From the NCBI RefSeq assembly GCF_023898315.1, contig NC_064619.1, forward strand, positions 371,520,150-371,584,149: 64,000 nt of DNA. The letters run 5' to 3'. Below are positions 1 to 12,918 of this stretch, piece after piece (position 1 is the stretch's first letter; each line of letters opens with the position of its first letter). The position numbers were made by a program, and so were the translations under genes. This DNA is from Schistocerca nitens (taxonomy: Eukaryota > Arthropoda > Insecta > Orthoptera > Acrididae). Below the pieces are notes generated by a model. The model was not told the origin of the DNA. It did no database searches and saw nothing but the letters and a program-made list of their open reading frames with translations.

Positions 1-770
1 CGACCCTTCTGCACATGTCGGACAAAATGAACGCCATGCCGCTCCAGATAGCCTGGAGTTCCTCATCAATTTGCAGGGTGAGGTCCATATGAAAAATGAC
101 TCCCTGTACCATATTCAGAGATTGGTGAGGAGTATAGACACTGGGACATAGCAAAGATGATCACAGACATGATGAGCAACGGATTGTGTGGAAAAAAAAG
201 CTTTGTTCAACAGGGAGCCCGAAAGCATCTTACTAAGAGACTCCACTTCACCAAACTTGTCCTCGATATTTTCCATGAAAAACAATGGCTTTGTGGTGGT
301 GAATGTGTCCCCATCTGTCCTAGTACAGACGAGATGATGGGGGAAAAGGTTTCAGCCCAAGACGGCGAGCCTGGTCCTCCTCCCATGGTGTAGCCAGGGA
401 GGGGAAGGCTGCCAGCTCATACGAGACAGCATTTAAGGATTCTTCACCATCTGAATAGATGGCCATGTGAAAATGGCCAGAGTTTTGCAGCTTGATACAT
501 TTCATGCACCAAGCATCCGCCCTGATACCACCCACTCCGACCAGGGGCTCTCCCCATGGGCCCCACCCAGCCACAACAAGAGCCGTCTGCCACGGCAGCT
601 GTTGCTGGGAGTTCCGATACTTCAAGAAGACAAGCAACCACTGCTTGGCATACACAGGGAGGGAACAGTTCAGGTATTAGTAGTGTGATCCCTATGTTGT
701 CAGGGGGCTCAGCCATATGGGTATGTAACAGTCCCACCACATGGACTGGCTACACATGCTGGTGACCTAG
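1..770 (-). mobile_element. I-clade LINE, 5' part (copy A, runs off the window start)
   Basis: Positions 1-770 align by eye with the ORF1 start and leader of the two full I-clade LINEs at 7145-13529 and 46384-52159. Examples are the shared FPSLATPWEE motif (about 380-400, minus) and the leader block at 560-760, seen again at 12965-13160 and 51590-51790. ORF1 would start at the minus-strand ATG near 504 (MKCIKLQNSG). The copy is more worn than the other two, and a long frame persists only over 320-655. Beyond about 770 it differs from both copies, so it may be another subfamily with its own leader. Confidence 0.75.
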
Positions 771-974
771 CAGGGTGGAAGAGGGCTACAGCGGGGAAGG
801 GAGAGGAATCCACACCACAGATGCTAGGGAGGGAGTTGTTCTCCATATGGGTCACACTAAAATCAGGAAATTTTGAAGGGGAGGGCAAACATCAAGTGGG
901 GACCAAAATGCCAAAAGGGTGAAAGAACAGGCAAAAGGCACAAAATTGCATCCAATACAGGAAACCTGGGGAAT

Positions 975-1375
975 AGTCAGGTCTACATAAAGCAGAACAC
1001 CAAGAGAGGGGAAGGAGGTGGCAACAGGGAAGGAATGGGGATAGGGAGGGAGGGGGCAGGGAGAAGGAAAAAGGAGCTACAATGGCTCAGGGCCCCTTGT
1101 GAGCCATGCACAAACTTGTGCACAAGAACTGTGAGCCCCCTAGGGAGAAGAAATTTTGGAGTGGAGGTATACAAAAAAATCAGGTGGATAGCCAGGTTGA
1201 CATAAATCAGAACTCCGAGAGAGGGAAAGGAGGGGGGCTACAAAAGAGCGAGGAGAGGGAGGGAGGGCAGGGTGAAGGAAATGCAGCCAGGGAAGGAAGC
1301 GTTGGTTGCAATAGCTTGGGGCCCCAGGTGCGCCATGCACAAACTCACAAAAGAACTGTGAGCCCCCTGGGGGAT
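975..1375. repeat. two tandem ~200-bp units in the leader of LINE copy A
   Basis: The block starting near 975 (caggtctacataaagcagaa, followed by purine-rich GGAGGG sequence and then a gagccatgcacaaac / actgtgagccccct block) is repeated from about 1190 (aggttgacataaatcagaac and onward to 1375). The units differ at many positions and in length, so the duplication is old. Its place upstream of an I-clade ORF1 suggests leader repeats of the kind some LINEs use as promoter monomers. That is inference. Confidence 0.6.
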
Positions 1376-2394
1376 CACAGTGAAGCAAGTTGCTTTTCCA
1401 GAAAGAGTACAACAGCTGGTGTAGAGGATGACTAAGAATTAATTTGCACACTAGTACTAGCAGTGTGCACAGATTTATGTAGAGTCTGCTCTTATGCATT
1501 TCTTGCATTAGTGTTATTAATAACTTGTGTCTGAATCCCATGTAATGTTAGTGTATTTTGCGGAAAACGCCCCCGGGTAAGCCCTTGCACTGTGTCACTA
1601 GTGCTTATTTTCCCTCGCACTTCTACCCCAAACATCCATCCTCCATCCACCCTGTTGCACCCCTGGATCTAATTCTAATTCTTTTATACATGGTCAACAC
1701 TTTTAATATTTGTTTTTAACTCACTTCATTTAATTATAAACATTCATTTTATATAAGTAAAACAATATTTTTGACACTCTGCAATCTTTCCATACCTTGC
1801 AACATGGAAACTATTGGTCCTAGGGAAAAATGAATAGGACCTTTTTTGTAGGAAATTTTTGCTGTTTAATTTTACACTGATAAATGTTTTTGTTAGAAGC
1901 CACAATTTTAATGAAATGGGAAAAAACATAAGAAAGTGATATTTAAACGCCCCCTTGCATACCAATACTCACACCCCACCAGTCATAATTTTTAGTATGT
2001 TGTTCAGACAACCAGAACTAAATGAGGAAAAAGAAGAAATATTGAAGCAAGTTATCTTGAGGGCTGCACATCGGGGATTATCTTTCACTAAACTGGAGAA
2101 GACTGCCTAACAGGGCATGAGTCCTATCAGATGTGCATTTCCACATTCACATTGGTCAACTTCTTGTGGGAGGATTGTCAAGTACCTGGGTGGGTGGCCG
2201 CAAGGAGATGACTTGCAGTGAAGAACTAAACTACCTCATGCTGGTGGTCATACACCCCCAGTAGCCTTGCCTGATGGATCAGGTTGTTGCAATGCTGACA
2301 GATACAGTCCTGTCAGTTCCTCTCTTGGCTACTGTACATGGAGGCATGGGTGGTCAGTAAGTGTGTGGCTGGTTAAGGGTGGTCGAATAAATAT
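1376..2394. other. unassigned AT-rich sequence
   Basis: About 1 kb with no frame resembling a known protein on either strand. It is probably intronic or intergenic spacer, possibly older repeat, next to the Gypsy fossil. Confidence 0.5.
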
Positions 2395-2713
2395 TGTGTC
2401 TAAGAAGAAGGTGTAATTAGATAAATGATGAACACTAACTTCACTTAAGGAATGTTTATGCAGCACTTGCACGTACAAGAGTGCGGACTGAACTGCCTCT
2501 GGCCAGAACACGTATGGTATATATACAGTTACAGAACATTCCAGTACAATGATTCTTGATATTTGTGGCTACTTCTAGAATGTCCTCAAACTGAATATAG
2601 AAATTAAAATTGTACAGTCCAGGTGAGATTCGAACTCATGACCCTACATGCAACAGTCTAGTATCACAACCACTACACCACAGTGACGGTGCTACTCAGC
2701 TTCTTCTGTAACA
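2395..2713 (-). repeat. 3' LTR of the first Gypsy fossil
   Basis: Pairs with 13915-14228. Shared blocks include cagcacttgcac, tgcctctggccagaacac and ttgatatttgtggctacttc. A purine-rich tract lies just inside it at about 2714-2730 (minus sense AAGGACAGAG), as expected for a polypurine tract. Confidence 0.9.
2620..2689 (-). other. tRNA-like segment inside the 3' LTR
   Basis: Read on the minus strand, the LTR contains CACTGTGGTGTAGTGGTTGT and then GAGTTCGAATCTCACC. These fit a Pol III A box (TGGTGTAGTGG) and B box (AGTTCGAATCT) at tRNA-like spacing. The same segment is in the other LTR. It is a tRNA-derived piece, not a gene I would call functional. Confidence 0.65.
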
Positions 2714-2999
2714 TAGCTCTGTCCTTAAGAGATCATCATCTCGGTGTTTCGTCCTAGTCTGGGAACGAGTCATCGGTATTGCATATTCCAACTCCTGATG
2801 ACTGATGTTCGCCCTGGCGGTGATCTACTTAGAACTTACTTTGCTGCTATGCTCTAACTCACCTTTCTGCTTGTTGCTGGAGCTTCGAATTTGCCTGGGT
2901 TGCAGGATACTTGTAAGGCTTCATTCAAAGGATGTGGACTGTATCTTTGATCTTTTGTCATCTTGTGTTTGGGTTAAAATCTTCAACTTCATAAGTAAC

Positions 3000-4020
3000 A
3001 TCAGACAACTGTCTTCCAGCCTTATAAGGTCAAAAATAGCACCTGAGGAGCTTCTCAGAGAGACCAACCTTCCGAACAGGAGTGAAGATCCAGACGAGGT
3101 CACCAGGCTGGTAGACAATAGGACGCTGGCTCACTTCATACCTTCGGCAATAATTTTCTTGAGCCTGCAGCATGTGGAGTAGAGCTAACTGCTGAGCTTC
3201 CTCAGATCTGGTCAACACCTGGCCGATGTAGTTGTCATCCATGTCATCAGGATGTAATGGAAACACAGCACCCATGCACCAGGAAAAATGGCGTAAATCC
3301 TGTGGTGTCTTGTGTGGTGTTGTTGTAGGCAAACATCACAAAAGGTAACACCTCATCCCAGTTGCTCTGCTCAACACTGATGAACATTGATAGCATGTCA
3401 GCCATGGTCTTATTAAGGCATTCAGTATGCATCTTAGTTTGCAGATGGTAGGCAGTCGTAATGTGATGAGTAATGTTGCACCGACAGTTTCTCTGTCAGA
3501 AGATTCAATTGAAAAACTTTCCCTTGATCTGTAATTAAGGTCCTTGGGGCACTGTGTTTCAATACAATGTCTTCCACAATGAATTTGGCTACCTTGAATG
3601 TTTCGCCTGTTTTCACAGCTTTTTTAATAATAACCCATCTATTGCCACTGGCAGACGTTGGAAATTGTCCAAGGAGGTCAATCCCAACATGCTGGAAAGG
3701 TGTTTCGGCTGGTGGAATTGGTATGAGTTGGCCAGGTGGTTTCTGAGGAACTGCCTTTCACCTATGGCACTCTCGACAGTGCGACACACAGCGATGGACA
3801 TTCCTAAATAAACCTGGCCAGAAAAATCTCTTGCGGATCCTATTGTATGTTTTAATACATCCTAAATGCCTGGCCTCAGGTGTGTCATGCAATTTCTGTA
3901 GAACATCTAAGCGCATGTGTTTAGGAATCGCTGGCAGCCACCTCTTTCCAAACAGATCAAAGTTTTTCTTACAAAGTAGTCCATTAAGTACCTTAAACTG
4001 TCCTTTCACATACTCTGATC
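3000..4020 (-). pseudogene. Gypsy fossil 1: integrase region
   Basis: It shows an HHCC-type zinc-binding N-terminus (about 3760-4010, with the HRECH-type end), a core region (about 3430-3610, LITDQGKVF) and a later core stretch plus C-terminal part (about 3030-3430). It is a fossil with several breaks. Confidence 0.85.
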
Positions 4021-4099
4021 AATTTAAGGCAAGCATAATTTGAAATATCTTGGCATCCTCATTCAGCTCAGCAGAGAGATCCTGGATGCAGTGAGACAG

Positions 4100-5480
4100 T
4101 CACTATATCAGTCTTGCACAGGGTTTCTTGAGAGACAGTTGACATCTTGGTGTTTCCTTCCACTTTTGTTTTGTACACTATGGTAATGTCATACTCTTGA
4201 AGACATAGTGCCCACCTGGTGAGTCATCCTGTTGGATCCTTAAGACCTGTCAACCAACAAAGTGAATGATGGTCTGTAACAACTTTGAATAGCCTTCCAC
4301 AGGGATACTGTCGAAATTTGCACACTGTCCAGATCACAGCAAGACATTCTCTTTCTGTAGTTCAGTAGTTTCTCTTGGCTTTTGTAAGTGTCCTAGAAGC
4401 ATAAGCTACAACCTTCTTTTTCCATCCGAAATTTGCACCAGAACAGTACTGATCCCGTACCCTATGGCATCTGTGTGTACTTCTGTAGGTGCTCTCTCAT
4501 CATACAGACCAAGTACAGGGTTAGTCGTCAGAACTTTTCACAGCACATCAAAAGAATCTTGTTTAGCACCACCCCCAGATAAATTTAGCATCGGCTTTTA
4601 ATAACCATTGGAGTGACCTGGCTTTAATACAAAATCTTTGATAAAACGGTGGTAATAAGAACATAATCCGAGGAAGCTTCTCACATCTCTAATACTTTTA
4701 GGAATAGGAAATTCCGTTAGAGATCTCACCTTTTCTGGGTCTAGCCGAACACTTTTGTTTGACACAAGGTGTCAAAGTATTCTGATTTCTTTTGTTCCAA
4801 AGAGACACTTTCTTGGATTAAGTTTCAGTCTGCCTTGTTGGAGACACTTAAGAAAGGCCCTCAATCTTTTTGTGTGTTCATAAAATGTCTCTGAGAACAC
4901 CATAATGTCATCATCCATTTCAGGTGACATAGAAAATTATCCATCATCCATTCAAAAGTTGCTGGTGCATTACACAAACCAAACGGCATTACCTTAAACT
5001 CATACAGGCCCCCAGGGGTGATGAATGCAGTTTTCTCACGATCGGCATCATCTACTTCAATTTGCCAGTATCCCAGGTACATACCCATGGTTGAGAAAAA
5101 CTTAGCCACCTTCAGACAATCTAGTGTACTGTCAGTTCTTGGAAGGGGAGAAACGTCCATTTAGTTATCTTATTAAGCTTCCTGTAAACAACACAAAAGT
5201 GCCAACTGCCATGCTTCTTCCTGACGAGGACCACTGGTGTTGACCATGGGCTCTGCGAAGGCTGAATGGTGTCATTCTTCATCATTTTCTCTACCTCGTC
5301 ACAAATTATTCAACATTCCATTGCTGACACATGGTATGCTCTCTGGCTTATTGGTTGATGGTCTCCAGTGCTAATCCAGTGCTTCACCATCGATTTGTCT
5401 AATTTGCTTTTCACCTGTGGATTCAAGCATTCAGAGAACTCTTGAATAATGGCAAGTAGCTTATACTGTTGTTCATTAGC
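4100..5480 (-). pseudogene. Gypsy fossil 1: reverse transcriptase and RNase H region
   Basis: The minus-strand segment 4861-5160 shows the Ty3/Gypsy RT block with GYWQIEVDDADREKTAFITP followed by FKVMPFGLCNAPATFE. RNase H-like sequence follows at lower coordinates (about 4100-4560). Broken. Confidence 0.85.
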
Positions 5481-5599
5481 GTGATCTGGTGATAGTTGAG
5501 CTAGAAGATCTTAGTAGCGCTAATTTTTCCCACAGACTTGACATGGGAGGTTTCCACGATGCTCAGCTGTCTTGCAATTAATGGCTCAGCTTTGCTATG

Positions 5600-6200
5600 C
5601 ACATTCATCTTGGAAGGATCTGCAGTTCTCGGCAATAGTTAACTATCCACAATTCACTGAATCTGTTCTTAAACAAGACAACAGAGGCTGAGATGACCAA
5701 GTTATTCTTCAGTGGTATGCTTCTCTTACCTTCCACTACAAGATCCAGGGATTGATGCATGGCATGACACATGACAGTTACCTTTCTAGCACTAACTGCA
5801 GGAATGGCGCATCTTCCTGTCCACAGTATCTCATCTTGTTTAGCATAATCTTTGAGCGATTGTGATCTATAATTGCCTGAGAAGCTTTCAAAAAGTTCCA
5901 TCCGAGAATGAAGTCATGATTACACTCTTGTAAGATGATGAAATCTAAGGGCTGTGTATGGTCACTTATACCCACACAAATGACATCTTCCTGTAGGTTT
6001 TACATATTCCCCATTAGCCACCTTCAGCAGAGATGTTTTGTTGTCAACGAATACAGTTTTCTGCAACTGGTGATGGTACTTCTCCGAAATGACTGAATAT
6101 GATGCTCCATAGTCTACAAGAGCTTGGGCTGGTCAGCCATCCATGAGGATATCAACGTAGTTACCTATCAATTTTGTAGTGGTCAACGGCAGAGGAGTTT
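5600..6200 (-). pseudogene. Gypsy fossil 1: protease region
   Basis: Contains the retropepsin-type C-terminal motif context FILGWNFLKA (about 5900) downstream of a region with an aspartyl-protease-like layout. It lies between the gag zinc knuckle and RT, as expected. Broken. Confidence 0.7.
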
Positions 6201-6399
6201 TCTCTTCAGCGGCCTCACCTCCAAGGGAGGTAGCACCCTTTAGTTTTCCAGGTTGCGGTGGCTAGGTGATCAGCTTCTAAATGGTGATGGAGATCTTGAT
6301 CGGCATGTTGGGGAGTGTCCTCTCCAGTGGCTAGCCTGCGGCGATTGTGACCTAGGTCGTCCTGCACCCACATCATCTTGTTCATCTTCGTCGTCCCAG

Positions 6400-7132
6400 A
6401 GTTGGCATTGGTTTAGATCAGTCTGCTGTCTTCTGGCATGGGCATCATCAAACATCCGCTGCCTTTTGTGACAATAGCACATGACATGTCCTGGTCATCC
6501 ACAGTGGAAACATATTGGTTGGTTACCCTGAGACCTCCAGATGTCAGTCTTCCTTGGTGCCCATGCGGCATTGTAGGAATGTAACTTCGCCTGGGTCTTG
6601 ACTTTTTCACCATTTTAAATGGAAATGAAAGATGAGAGATTGGGTTCAGTGACTGTTCCACTTCCTCCCTATGACCTCTTGAAGTGTCCCGGTTTTTTGC
6701 TCTCTGTGCAATCCAAGTGCCTTCTGAACTTCCTCTCGCACTATCTGACGAAGAAAATCTGTGAAATCAGTTTCTTCCTCCATCACAGACATTGATACGA
6801 CATTTGGAAGCCATTCAAACTTCTTTCATGTAATTCTTTTTTGATGCATTGTCTTGATATACTGGCACTATTTTATGAAGTCGTCTGCTGTCACAACCTC
6901 CTCCAGGAGTAGGGCTTGATACGTGTCCTCAGCAACACCCTTCATGAGATGTGCAACCTTACCTTCCTCCTCCATTGTAGGATCCACTATTTTACACGGC
7001 TCCAAGACGTCTTGAATGTAGGATGCTTTAGTTTCTCCTGGTTGCTGTGCCCTACACTTTAATTTATTTTCAGCCTTGCACTTCTGTTCTATGTGTCACT
7101 GAAATACTTGCTCTGTTCTGTCTGGAATACTT
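6400..7132 (-). pseudogene. Gypsy fossil 1: gag, distal part
   Basis: Holds a CCHC zinc-knuckle region near 6470-6515 and the capsid-like region up to the LINE junction at 7132. The rest of gag lies beyond the LINE, at 13542 and above. Confidence 0.7.
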
Positions 7133-7448
7133 CCCAGTGTGTGATTGGTTGGTTGGTTTGTGAGATTAAAGGGACCAGACTGCTATGGTCATCGGTCCCT
7201 TTTTCCAAAAAAACACTAAAACCACCCAAAGAGAATAAAAAACGAACAACAGGAAAGACAGCAGACGACACAGGACAAGAAATACTCCGACAAAGATCAG
7301 ACAAAGATAATTAAAACACACAGAGTGTGACGGTGGTTGGCCGACCATAGAGAAAAAAAGAGGAAAAGCCAACCACCAAGAACACATTAAAAACTCAGTT
7401 TAAAATCAGAGGCTAAAAGCCAGAATCAACACTAAAAAACGTAAACAC

Positions 7449-10400
7449 TCAGATTAAACAATAAAAACCCCCTGCCCGAATAAAACGCAAAATTAAGTCC
7501 ACCATGGCAGAGTCATCTATTAAAAAGGCAGAGAGCATGTCAGGCAGCACAAACGTCTGCCTGAGCACGGCTAAAAGTGGACAATCCAACAAAATGTGGA
7601 CCACTGTCAATGCTGAGCCGCAGTGACAGAGAGGGGGGTCCTCATGGCGCAATAAGTGGCCATGGGTCATCCGTGTGTGCCCAATACGCAGTCAGCAGAG
7701 GACGACAGACTCCTTGCGAGAGACTCGCAAGGAGGAGTGCCACATAGTTGTCGTCTCCTTGATGGCACGGAGTTTGTTAGGGGTAACCAGACCGCGCCAT
7801 TCAGCGTCCCAAAGCGAGATAACTTTGCGGTGTAAGACTGCCCTCAAATCAGTCTCCGGAAGGCCAATGTCTAGAGTGGGTTCACTGGTGGCCTGTTTGG
7901 CCAGGCGGTCAACACGTTCATTGCCCAGGATACCGACGTGACCGGGGGTCCACACAAAGACCACAGAGCAGCCGCAACGGGCAAGAGTATGCAGGGACTC
8001 ATGGATAGCCATCACCAGACGAGAACGAGGGAAACACTGGTCGAGAGCTCGTAAACCGCTAAGGGAATCGCTACAGATAACGAAGGACTCACCTGAGCAG
8101 GAGCGGATATACTCTAGGGCATGAAAGATGGCGACCAGCTCAGCAGTGTAAACGCTGCAGCCATCTGGCAAGGAACATTGTTCGGAATGGTCCCCTAGAG
8201 TTAGCGCATAACCGACACGACCAGCAACCATCGAACCATCAGTGTATACAACTCCAGAGCCCTGATACGTGGCCAGGATGGAATAAAAGCGGCGGAAGGC
8301 CTCTGGAGGGACTGAGTCCTTCGGGCCCTGTGCCAAGTCGAGCCGAAGGCAAGGGCGAGGAACACACCATGGGGGTGTATGCAAAGTGGTCCAGAAAGGA
8401 AGTGGAACTGTGAAAACCCTAAGCCCGGAGAGAAGCTCTTTGACGCAGACTGCGATCGTACAGCCTAACCGGAGCCGACGTTCTGCCAGATGGACGACCG
8501 ATTGGGGGAACAGGAGACGATAGTTTGGATGCCCGGGCAAGCTAAAAACATGGGCAGCATAAGCGGCCAGCAAACGTTGGAGCCCTAACTGCAGTGGAGG
8601 GACACCTGCCTCCACGGGTATGCTGTCTACAGGGCTGGTTCGGAAAGCACCAGTGGCAAGGCATATCCCGCTGTGGAGGATTGGGTCCAGCACCCACAAT
8701 GCAGATGGGGATGCTGAGCCATAAGCCAGGCTCCCATAATCCATACGGGACTGGATTAACGCCTGGTAGAGCCCTAACAGGGTAGATCGGTTGGCGCCCC
8801 AGCGGGTGTGGCTCAAGCATCTCAGAGCATTTAGATGCCGCCAACACGCCTGTTTAAGCTGCCGAATATGAGACAGCCAAGTCAGCCGGGCATCAAAAAC
8901 TACACCCAAAAACCTGTGGGTCTCCACCACAGCAAGGAGTTCGTCGGCAAGATAAAGCCGTGGCTCAGGATGGACCGTTTGGTGCTGGCAGAAATGCATA
9001 ACGCGGGTATTGGCAGCCGAAAACTGAAAACCATGTGCTACAGCCCAAGACTGCACCTTGCGGGTAGCGCCCTGTAGCTGACGTTCAACAGCTGCAATGC
9101 CAGTAGAGCTGTAGTAAAGGCAGAAGTCGTCAGCTTACAGCGAAGCAGAGACAGAATTTCCCACCGCTGCAGCGAGCCCGTTCATTGCGATTAAAAACAG
9201 GCACACACTGAGGACAGATCCCTGTGGTACCCCGTTCTCCTGGAGTCAGGAGGAACTATGAGAGGCCACAACTTGCATGCCGAAGGTACGATACGACAGA
9301 AAATTTCAGATAAAGATTGGCAGAGGGCCCCAAAGACCCCATCAATGAAGTGTAGAAAGTGTGTGATGACGTCACGTCGTATCGTACGCCTTCTGCATGT
9401 GAAAAAAGACAGCGACCAGGTGCTGACGGCGGGCAGAGGCAGTACGGACGGCCGACTCCAGACTCACCAGATTGTCGGTGGCAGAGCGGCCTTTACGGGA
9501 CCCACCCTGAGATGGAGCCAGAAGGCCCCGAGACTCCAGTACCCTATTCAAGTGACGGCTCACCATCCATTCGAGAAGCTTGCAAAGAATGTTGGTGAGG
9601 CTAATGGGGCAGTAGCTGTCCACCTACAAATGGCTCATGCCCGGTTTCAAAACGGGGATGACAATGCTTTCCCGCCATTGCAACGGAAACTCACCCTCAA
9701 CCCAGAGACAGTTGTAAAGGTCGAGGAGGTGTCGCTTGCAGTCCACTGAAAGGTGTTTCAGCATCTGACAGTGAATGCGATATGGCCCAGGAGCAGTATC
9801 AGGGTAAGCGACAAGGGCGCTGTGAAATTCCCACTCACTGAATGGAGCATTGTAGGATTCAGAATGGTGGGTGTGAAAAGAAAGGCTCCGACGTTCCATC
9901 CGCTCTTTAATGGAGCAGAAGGCCAGTGGGTAATTGGAAGAAAAGGAACTAAGAGCAAAACACACTGCCAAGCTGTTGGCAATTTCGTCGGAGTCTGTAC
10001 AAACTGCTCCATTCAGTGAGAGCGCAGGGACGCTGACAGGGGTCCGATAGCCATAGAGGCGTTGGATCTTGGCCCAGACCTGCGATGGAAAGACATGGAG
10101 GCCAATGGTGGATACATACCGCTCCCAGCACTCCTGCTTGCTTTGGTGGATAAGGCGGCGGGCCCGCGCACGCACACAGCTGTATGAAGGTGATGAGGTG
10201 TTCAATGCAGGGATGTCGCTTGTGATGCTGTAGCGCCCGCCGGCGATCTTTAATCGCCTCAGTGATCTCAGGCGACCACCAAGGCACAGTCCGCCGCCGA
10301 GGGGACCCAGAAGAACTGGGAATGGCAGATTCTGCGGCGGTAACGATGCTGGTGGTGACAGAGTGAACCCCCGCATCAATGTCGTGACTAGAGAGAGGCT

Positions 10401-11122
10401 CAATAGCGGCAATGGAGGAGAACAAGTCCCAGTCAGCCTTATTCATAGCCCATCTGCTGGGGCGCCCAGAAGAGTGACGCCGTGGCAGTGACAGAAAGAT
10501 TGGAAAATGGTCACTACCACACAGGTCGTCATGCACACTCCATTGGACAGATGGTAAGAGGCTAGGGCTGCAGATTGAAAGGTCAATGGCGGAGTACGTG
10601 CCATGCGCCACACTGAAGTGTGTGAAGGAACAGCGAAAGATCGAGCTGTGCCAATAAATGCTCTATGATGGCGCCTCGACCTGTCGCCACTGACCCACCC
10701 TACAGAGGGTTATGGGCGTTGAAGTCGCCCAGTAATAAGAAAGGTGGCGGCAATTGGCCTATCAGCGCAGCCAGGACATGCTGCGAGACATCACCATCTG
10801 GTGGATGGTAAAGACTGCAGACGGTAACAGCCTGTGGCATCCACACCCGAACAGCGATGGCCTCTAAAGCTGTTTGTAGAGGGATAGACTCGCTGTGAAG
10901 AGAGTTAAGGACATATATGCAGACGCCACCAGACACCCTTTCATAAGCTGCCCAGTTCTTATAATAACCCTGATAGCCATGGAGGGCGGGAGTTCGCATT
11001 GCTGGAAACCAAATTTCATGAAGAGCAATGCAGAAGGAAGGGTGAAGGCTGATAAGTTGTCGGAGCTCAGCTAGATGGTGGAAGAAACCGCTGCAGTTCC
11101 ACTGGAGGACGATATTGTCCAT
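7449..11122 (-). pseudogene. LINE copy B ORF2 (endonuclease, reverse transcriptase, RNase H)
   Basis: It begins at the ATG at 11122 (MDNIVLQWNCSGF), an APE-type endonuclease start, with GDFNAHNPL near 10710. RT lies at about 10400-8800 in several frames, and an RNase H (YTDGSM, SVYTAELVAIFHALEY, ICSDSLSG, TPGHVGILGNERVDRLA) near 7900-8250. A cysteine/histidine C-terminal motif (CHCGSALTVVHILLDC) lies near 7590-7630. The longest open piece, 9056-7692, is 454 codons covering the RT end and RNase H. By comparison with 46384-52159 there are about six or seven stops and frame changes, for example a stop where the sister has Trp after NPL. Confidence 0.88.
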
Positions 11123-11157
11123 GGCTGAGAAAGGCGTGACGGGACTGGGAAGACAGA

Positions 11158-12918
11158 TTACGCCACTGGGTCACCTGCTGCCTCCGATGGAGCACCCGTG
11201 GAAGTGCTATCCATTGCGTCTGAGGGATCGGCGAGATCGACGACCTCAGCGGATGCAAGAATCTCCACCTCATCCTCAGACGCAGAGCTTGTAGGTAGCA
11301 GTGGAGTACGTGCAACCGCAGGTGCCTTGGACTTATGGGTCTTCAGTGTCATTTTCTCTCGCTGTTCCTTTGGTTGTCGTTGTTGAGAGGGCTTATTGGA
11401 GTCAGTCTCCAGGACCGAAGATGATCGCGAGCTCGACGACCAGCGACCTGTGGCTTCTTCAGCCACTGGTTGGTGTCTGCTGTGCCGCTGGGAGGAACCT
11501 GGGAAGGGAGTGACCCAAGGGATCCCTTCCGAGCGAGAGAAGCCGAAGAAGACTTACGCTTCTCCGGCTTAGAAGTGGGGACTGGTGTCCCCGGTGGTTT
11601 AGTGGGTGCTGCTCCTGAGGTAGACAGTGTGGGAGCAACAGCGAGAGAAGGGGCCCCCATCGCCATGGGGGCAGGTGAGGTCCTCTGACTCTGTGAGCTG
11701 ACTGTTTGTGTTGCAGCTAAAGGAGCTGGAGCAGGAGTGACAGTTGAGGCGTAAGATGCCATCATGCGCATGGGATGTAACCATTCAAATTTCCGCTTAG
11801 CCTCAGTTTAAGTCAGTCGGTCCAGGGTCTTATATTCCATGATTTTGCGTTCTTTCTGTAAGATCCTGCAGTCTGGCGAGCAAGGTGAATGAAGCTCTCC
11901 ACAGTTGACACAGATGGAAGGCGGAGCACATGGAGTATCGGGATGAGATGGGTGTCCACAATCTCGACATGTGAGGCTGGAAGTGCAGCGGGAAGACATA
12001 TGACTGAACTTCCAGCACTTAAAGCACCGCATTGGGGGAGGGATATAGGGCTTGATGTCACAACGGTAGACCATCACCTTGACCTTCTCCGGTAATGTAT
12101 CGCCCTCGAAGGCCGAGATGAAGGCACCGGTAGCAACCTGACTGTCCCTCAGACCCCGATGAATGCGCCGGACAAAATGAACACCTCTACGCTCTAAGTT
12201 GGCATGCAGCTCGTCATCGGACTGCAAAAGTAGGTCCCTATGGAAAATAACACCCTGGACCATATTTAAACTCTTATGTGGTGTGATGGTAACGTTAACA
12301 TCCCCCAATTTGTCACAAGCAAGTAACCTGCATGACTGGGCGCAGGATGCCGTTTTTATCAAAACTGACCCAGAGCGCAGTTTGGTGGTGGTGGTAGTTA
12401 GTGTTTAACGTCCCGTCGACAACGAGGTCATTAGAGACGGAGCGCAAGCTCGGGTTAGGGAAGGACTGGGAAGGAAATCGGCCGTGCTCTTTCAAAGGAA
12501 CCATCCTGGCATTTGCCTGAAACGATTTAGGGAAATCACTGAAAACCTAAATCAGGATGGCCGGAGACGGGATTGAACCGTCGTCCTCCCGAATGCGAGT
12601 CCAGTGTGCTAACCACTGCGCCACCTCGCTCGGTAAGCGCATTTTGGACAAGCCCTCCACCTCCCCAAACTTGTCCTCTAAATGCTCTACAAAGAACTGA
12701 GGCTTCACGGATACAAAGGATTTCCCATCAGCTCTGGTACAGACGAGATACTTGGGCGAATACGTGTCACTGGCATTCATTGCCTTTCGTTCCTCCCATG
12801 GTGTTGCCAGGGATGGGAACGATTTGGGGTCATAAATGTTACCTTTAAAATGAGTCCTCGAACACTTAGAGACTGCTGTTGGCTGGCCACCAGCAAGAGA
12901 TGATGTGCCACGCTTCAT
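11158..12918 (-). pseudogene. LINE copy B ORF1 (gag-like RNA-binding protein)
   Basis: It starts at the minus-strand ATG at 12918 (MKRGTSSLAGGQ) and contains FPSLATPWEER, FFVEHLEDKFGEVEGLSKM, then a SINE insertion. The frame resumes with a region before three cysteine clusters (CFKCWKFSHMSSRC, CRDCGHPSHPDTPC and CVNCGELHSPCSPDC). These zinc knuckles are typical of I-clade ORF1, which binds the element RNA. After a stop near 11808 and a frame change, a Ser/Pro-rich tail follows (11158-11771). The SINE and at least two coding lesions make it non-functional. Confidence 0.85.
12384..12635 (-). mobile_element. tRNA-derived SINE inserted in LINE copy B ORF1
   Basis: This 252-bp insert is flanked by 10-bp duplications AGCGCAGTTT (12374-12383) and AGCGCATTTT (12636-12645). 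On the minus strand it opens GCGAGGTGGCGCAGTGGTTA (A-box region) and has GACGGTTCAATCCCG (B box), giving a tRNA-like head. It ends in an ACC-type simple tail (ggtggtggtggt on the plus strand). The uninterrupted sequence is visible at 51265-51300 in the sister LINE. Confidence 0.93.

Noticed and set aside
9258-9749. Plus-strand ORF of 163 codons
   Set aside because: Shadow of the minus-strand LINE copy B RT.
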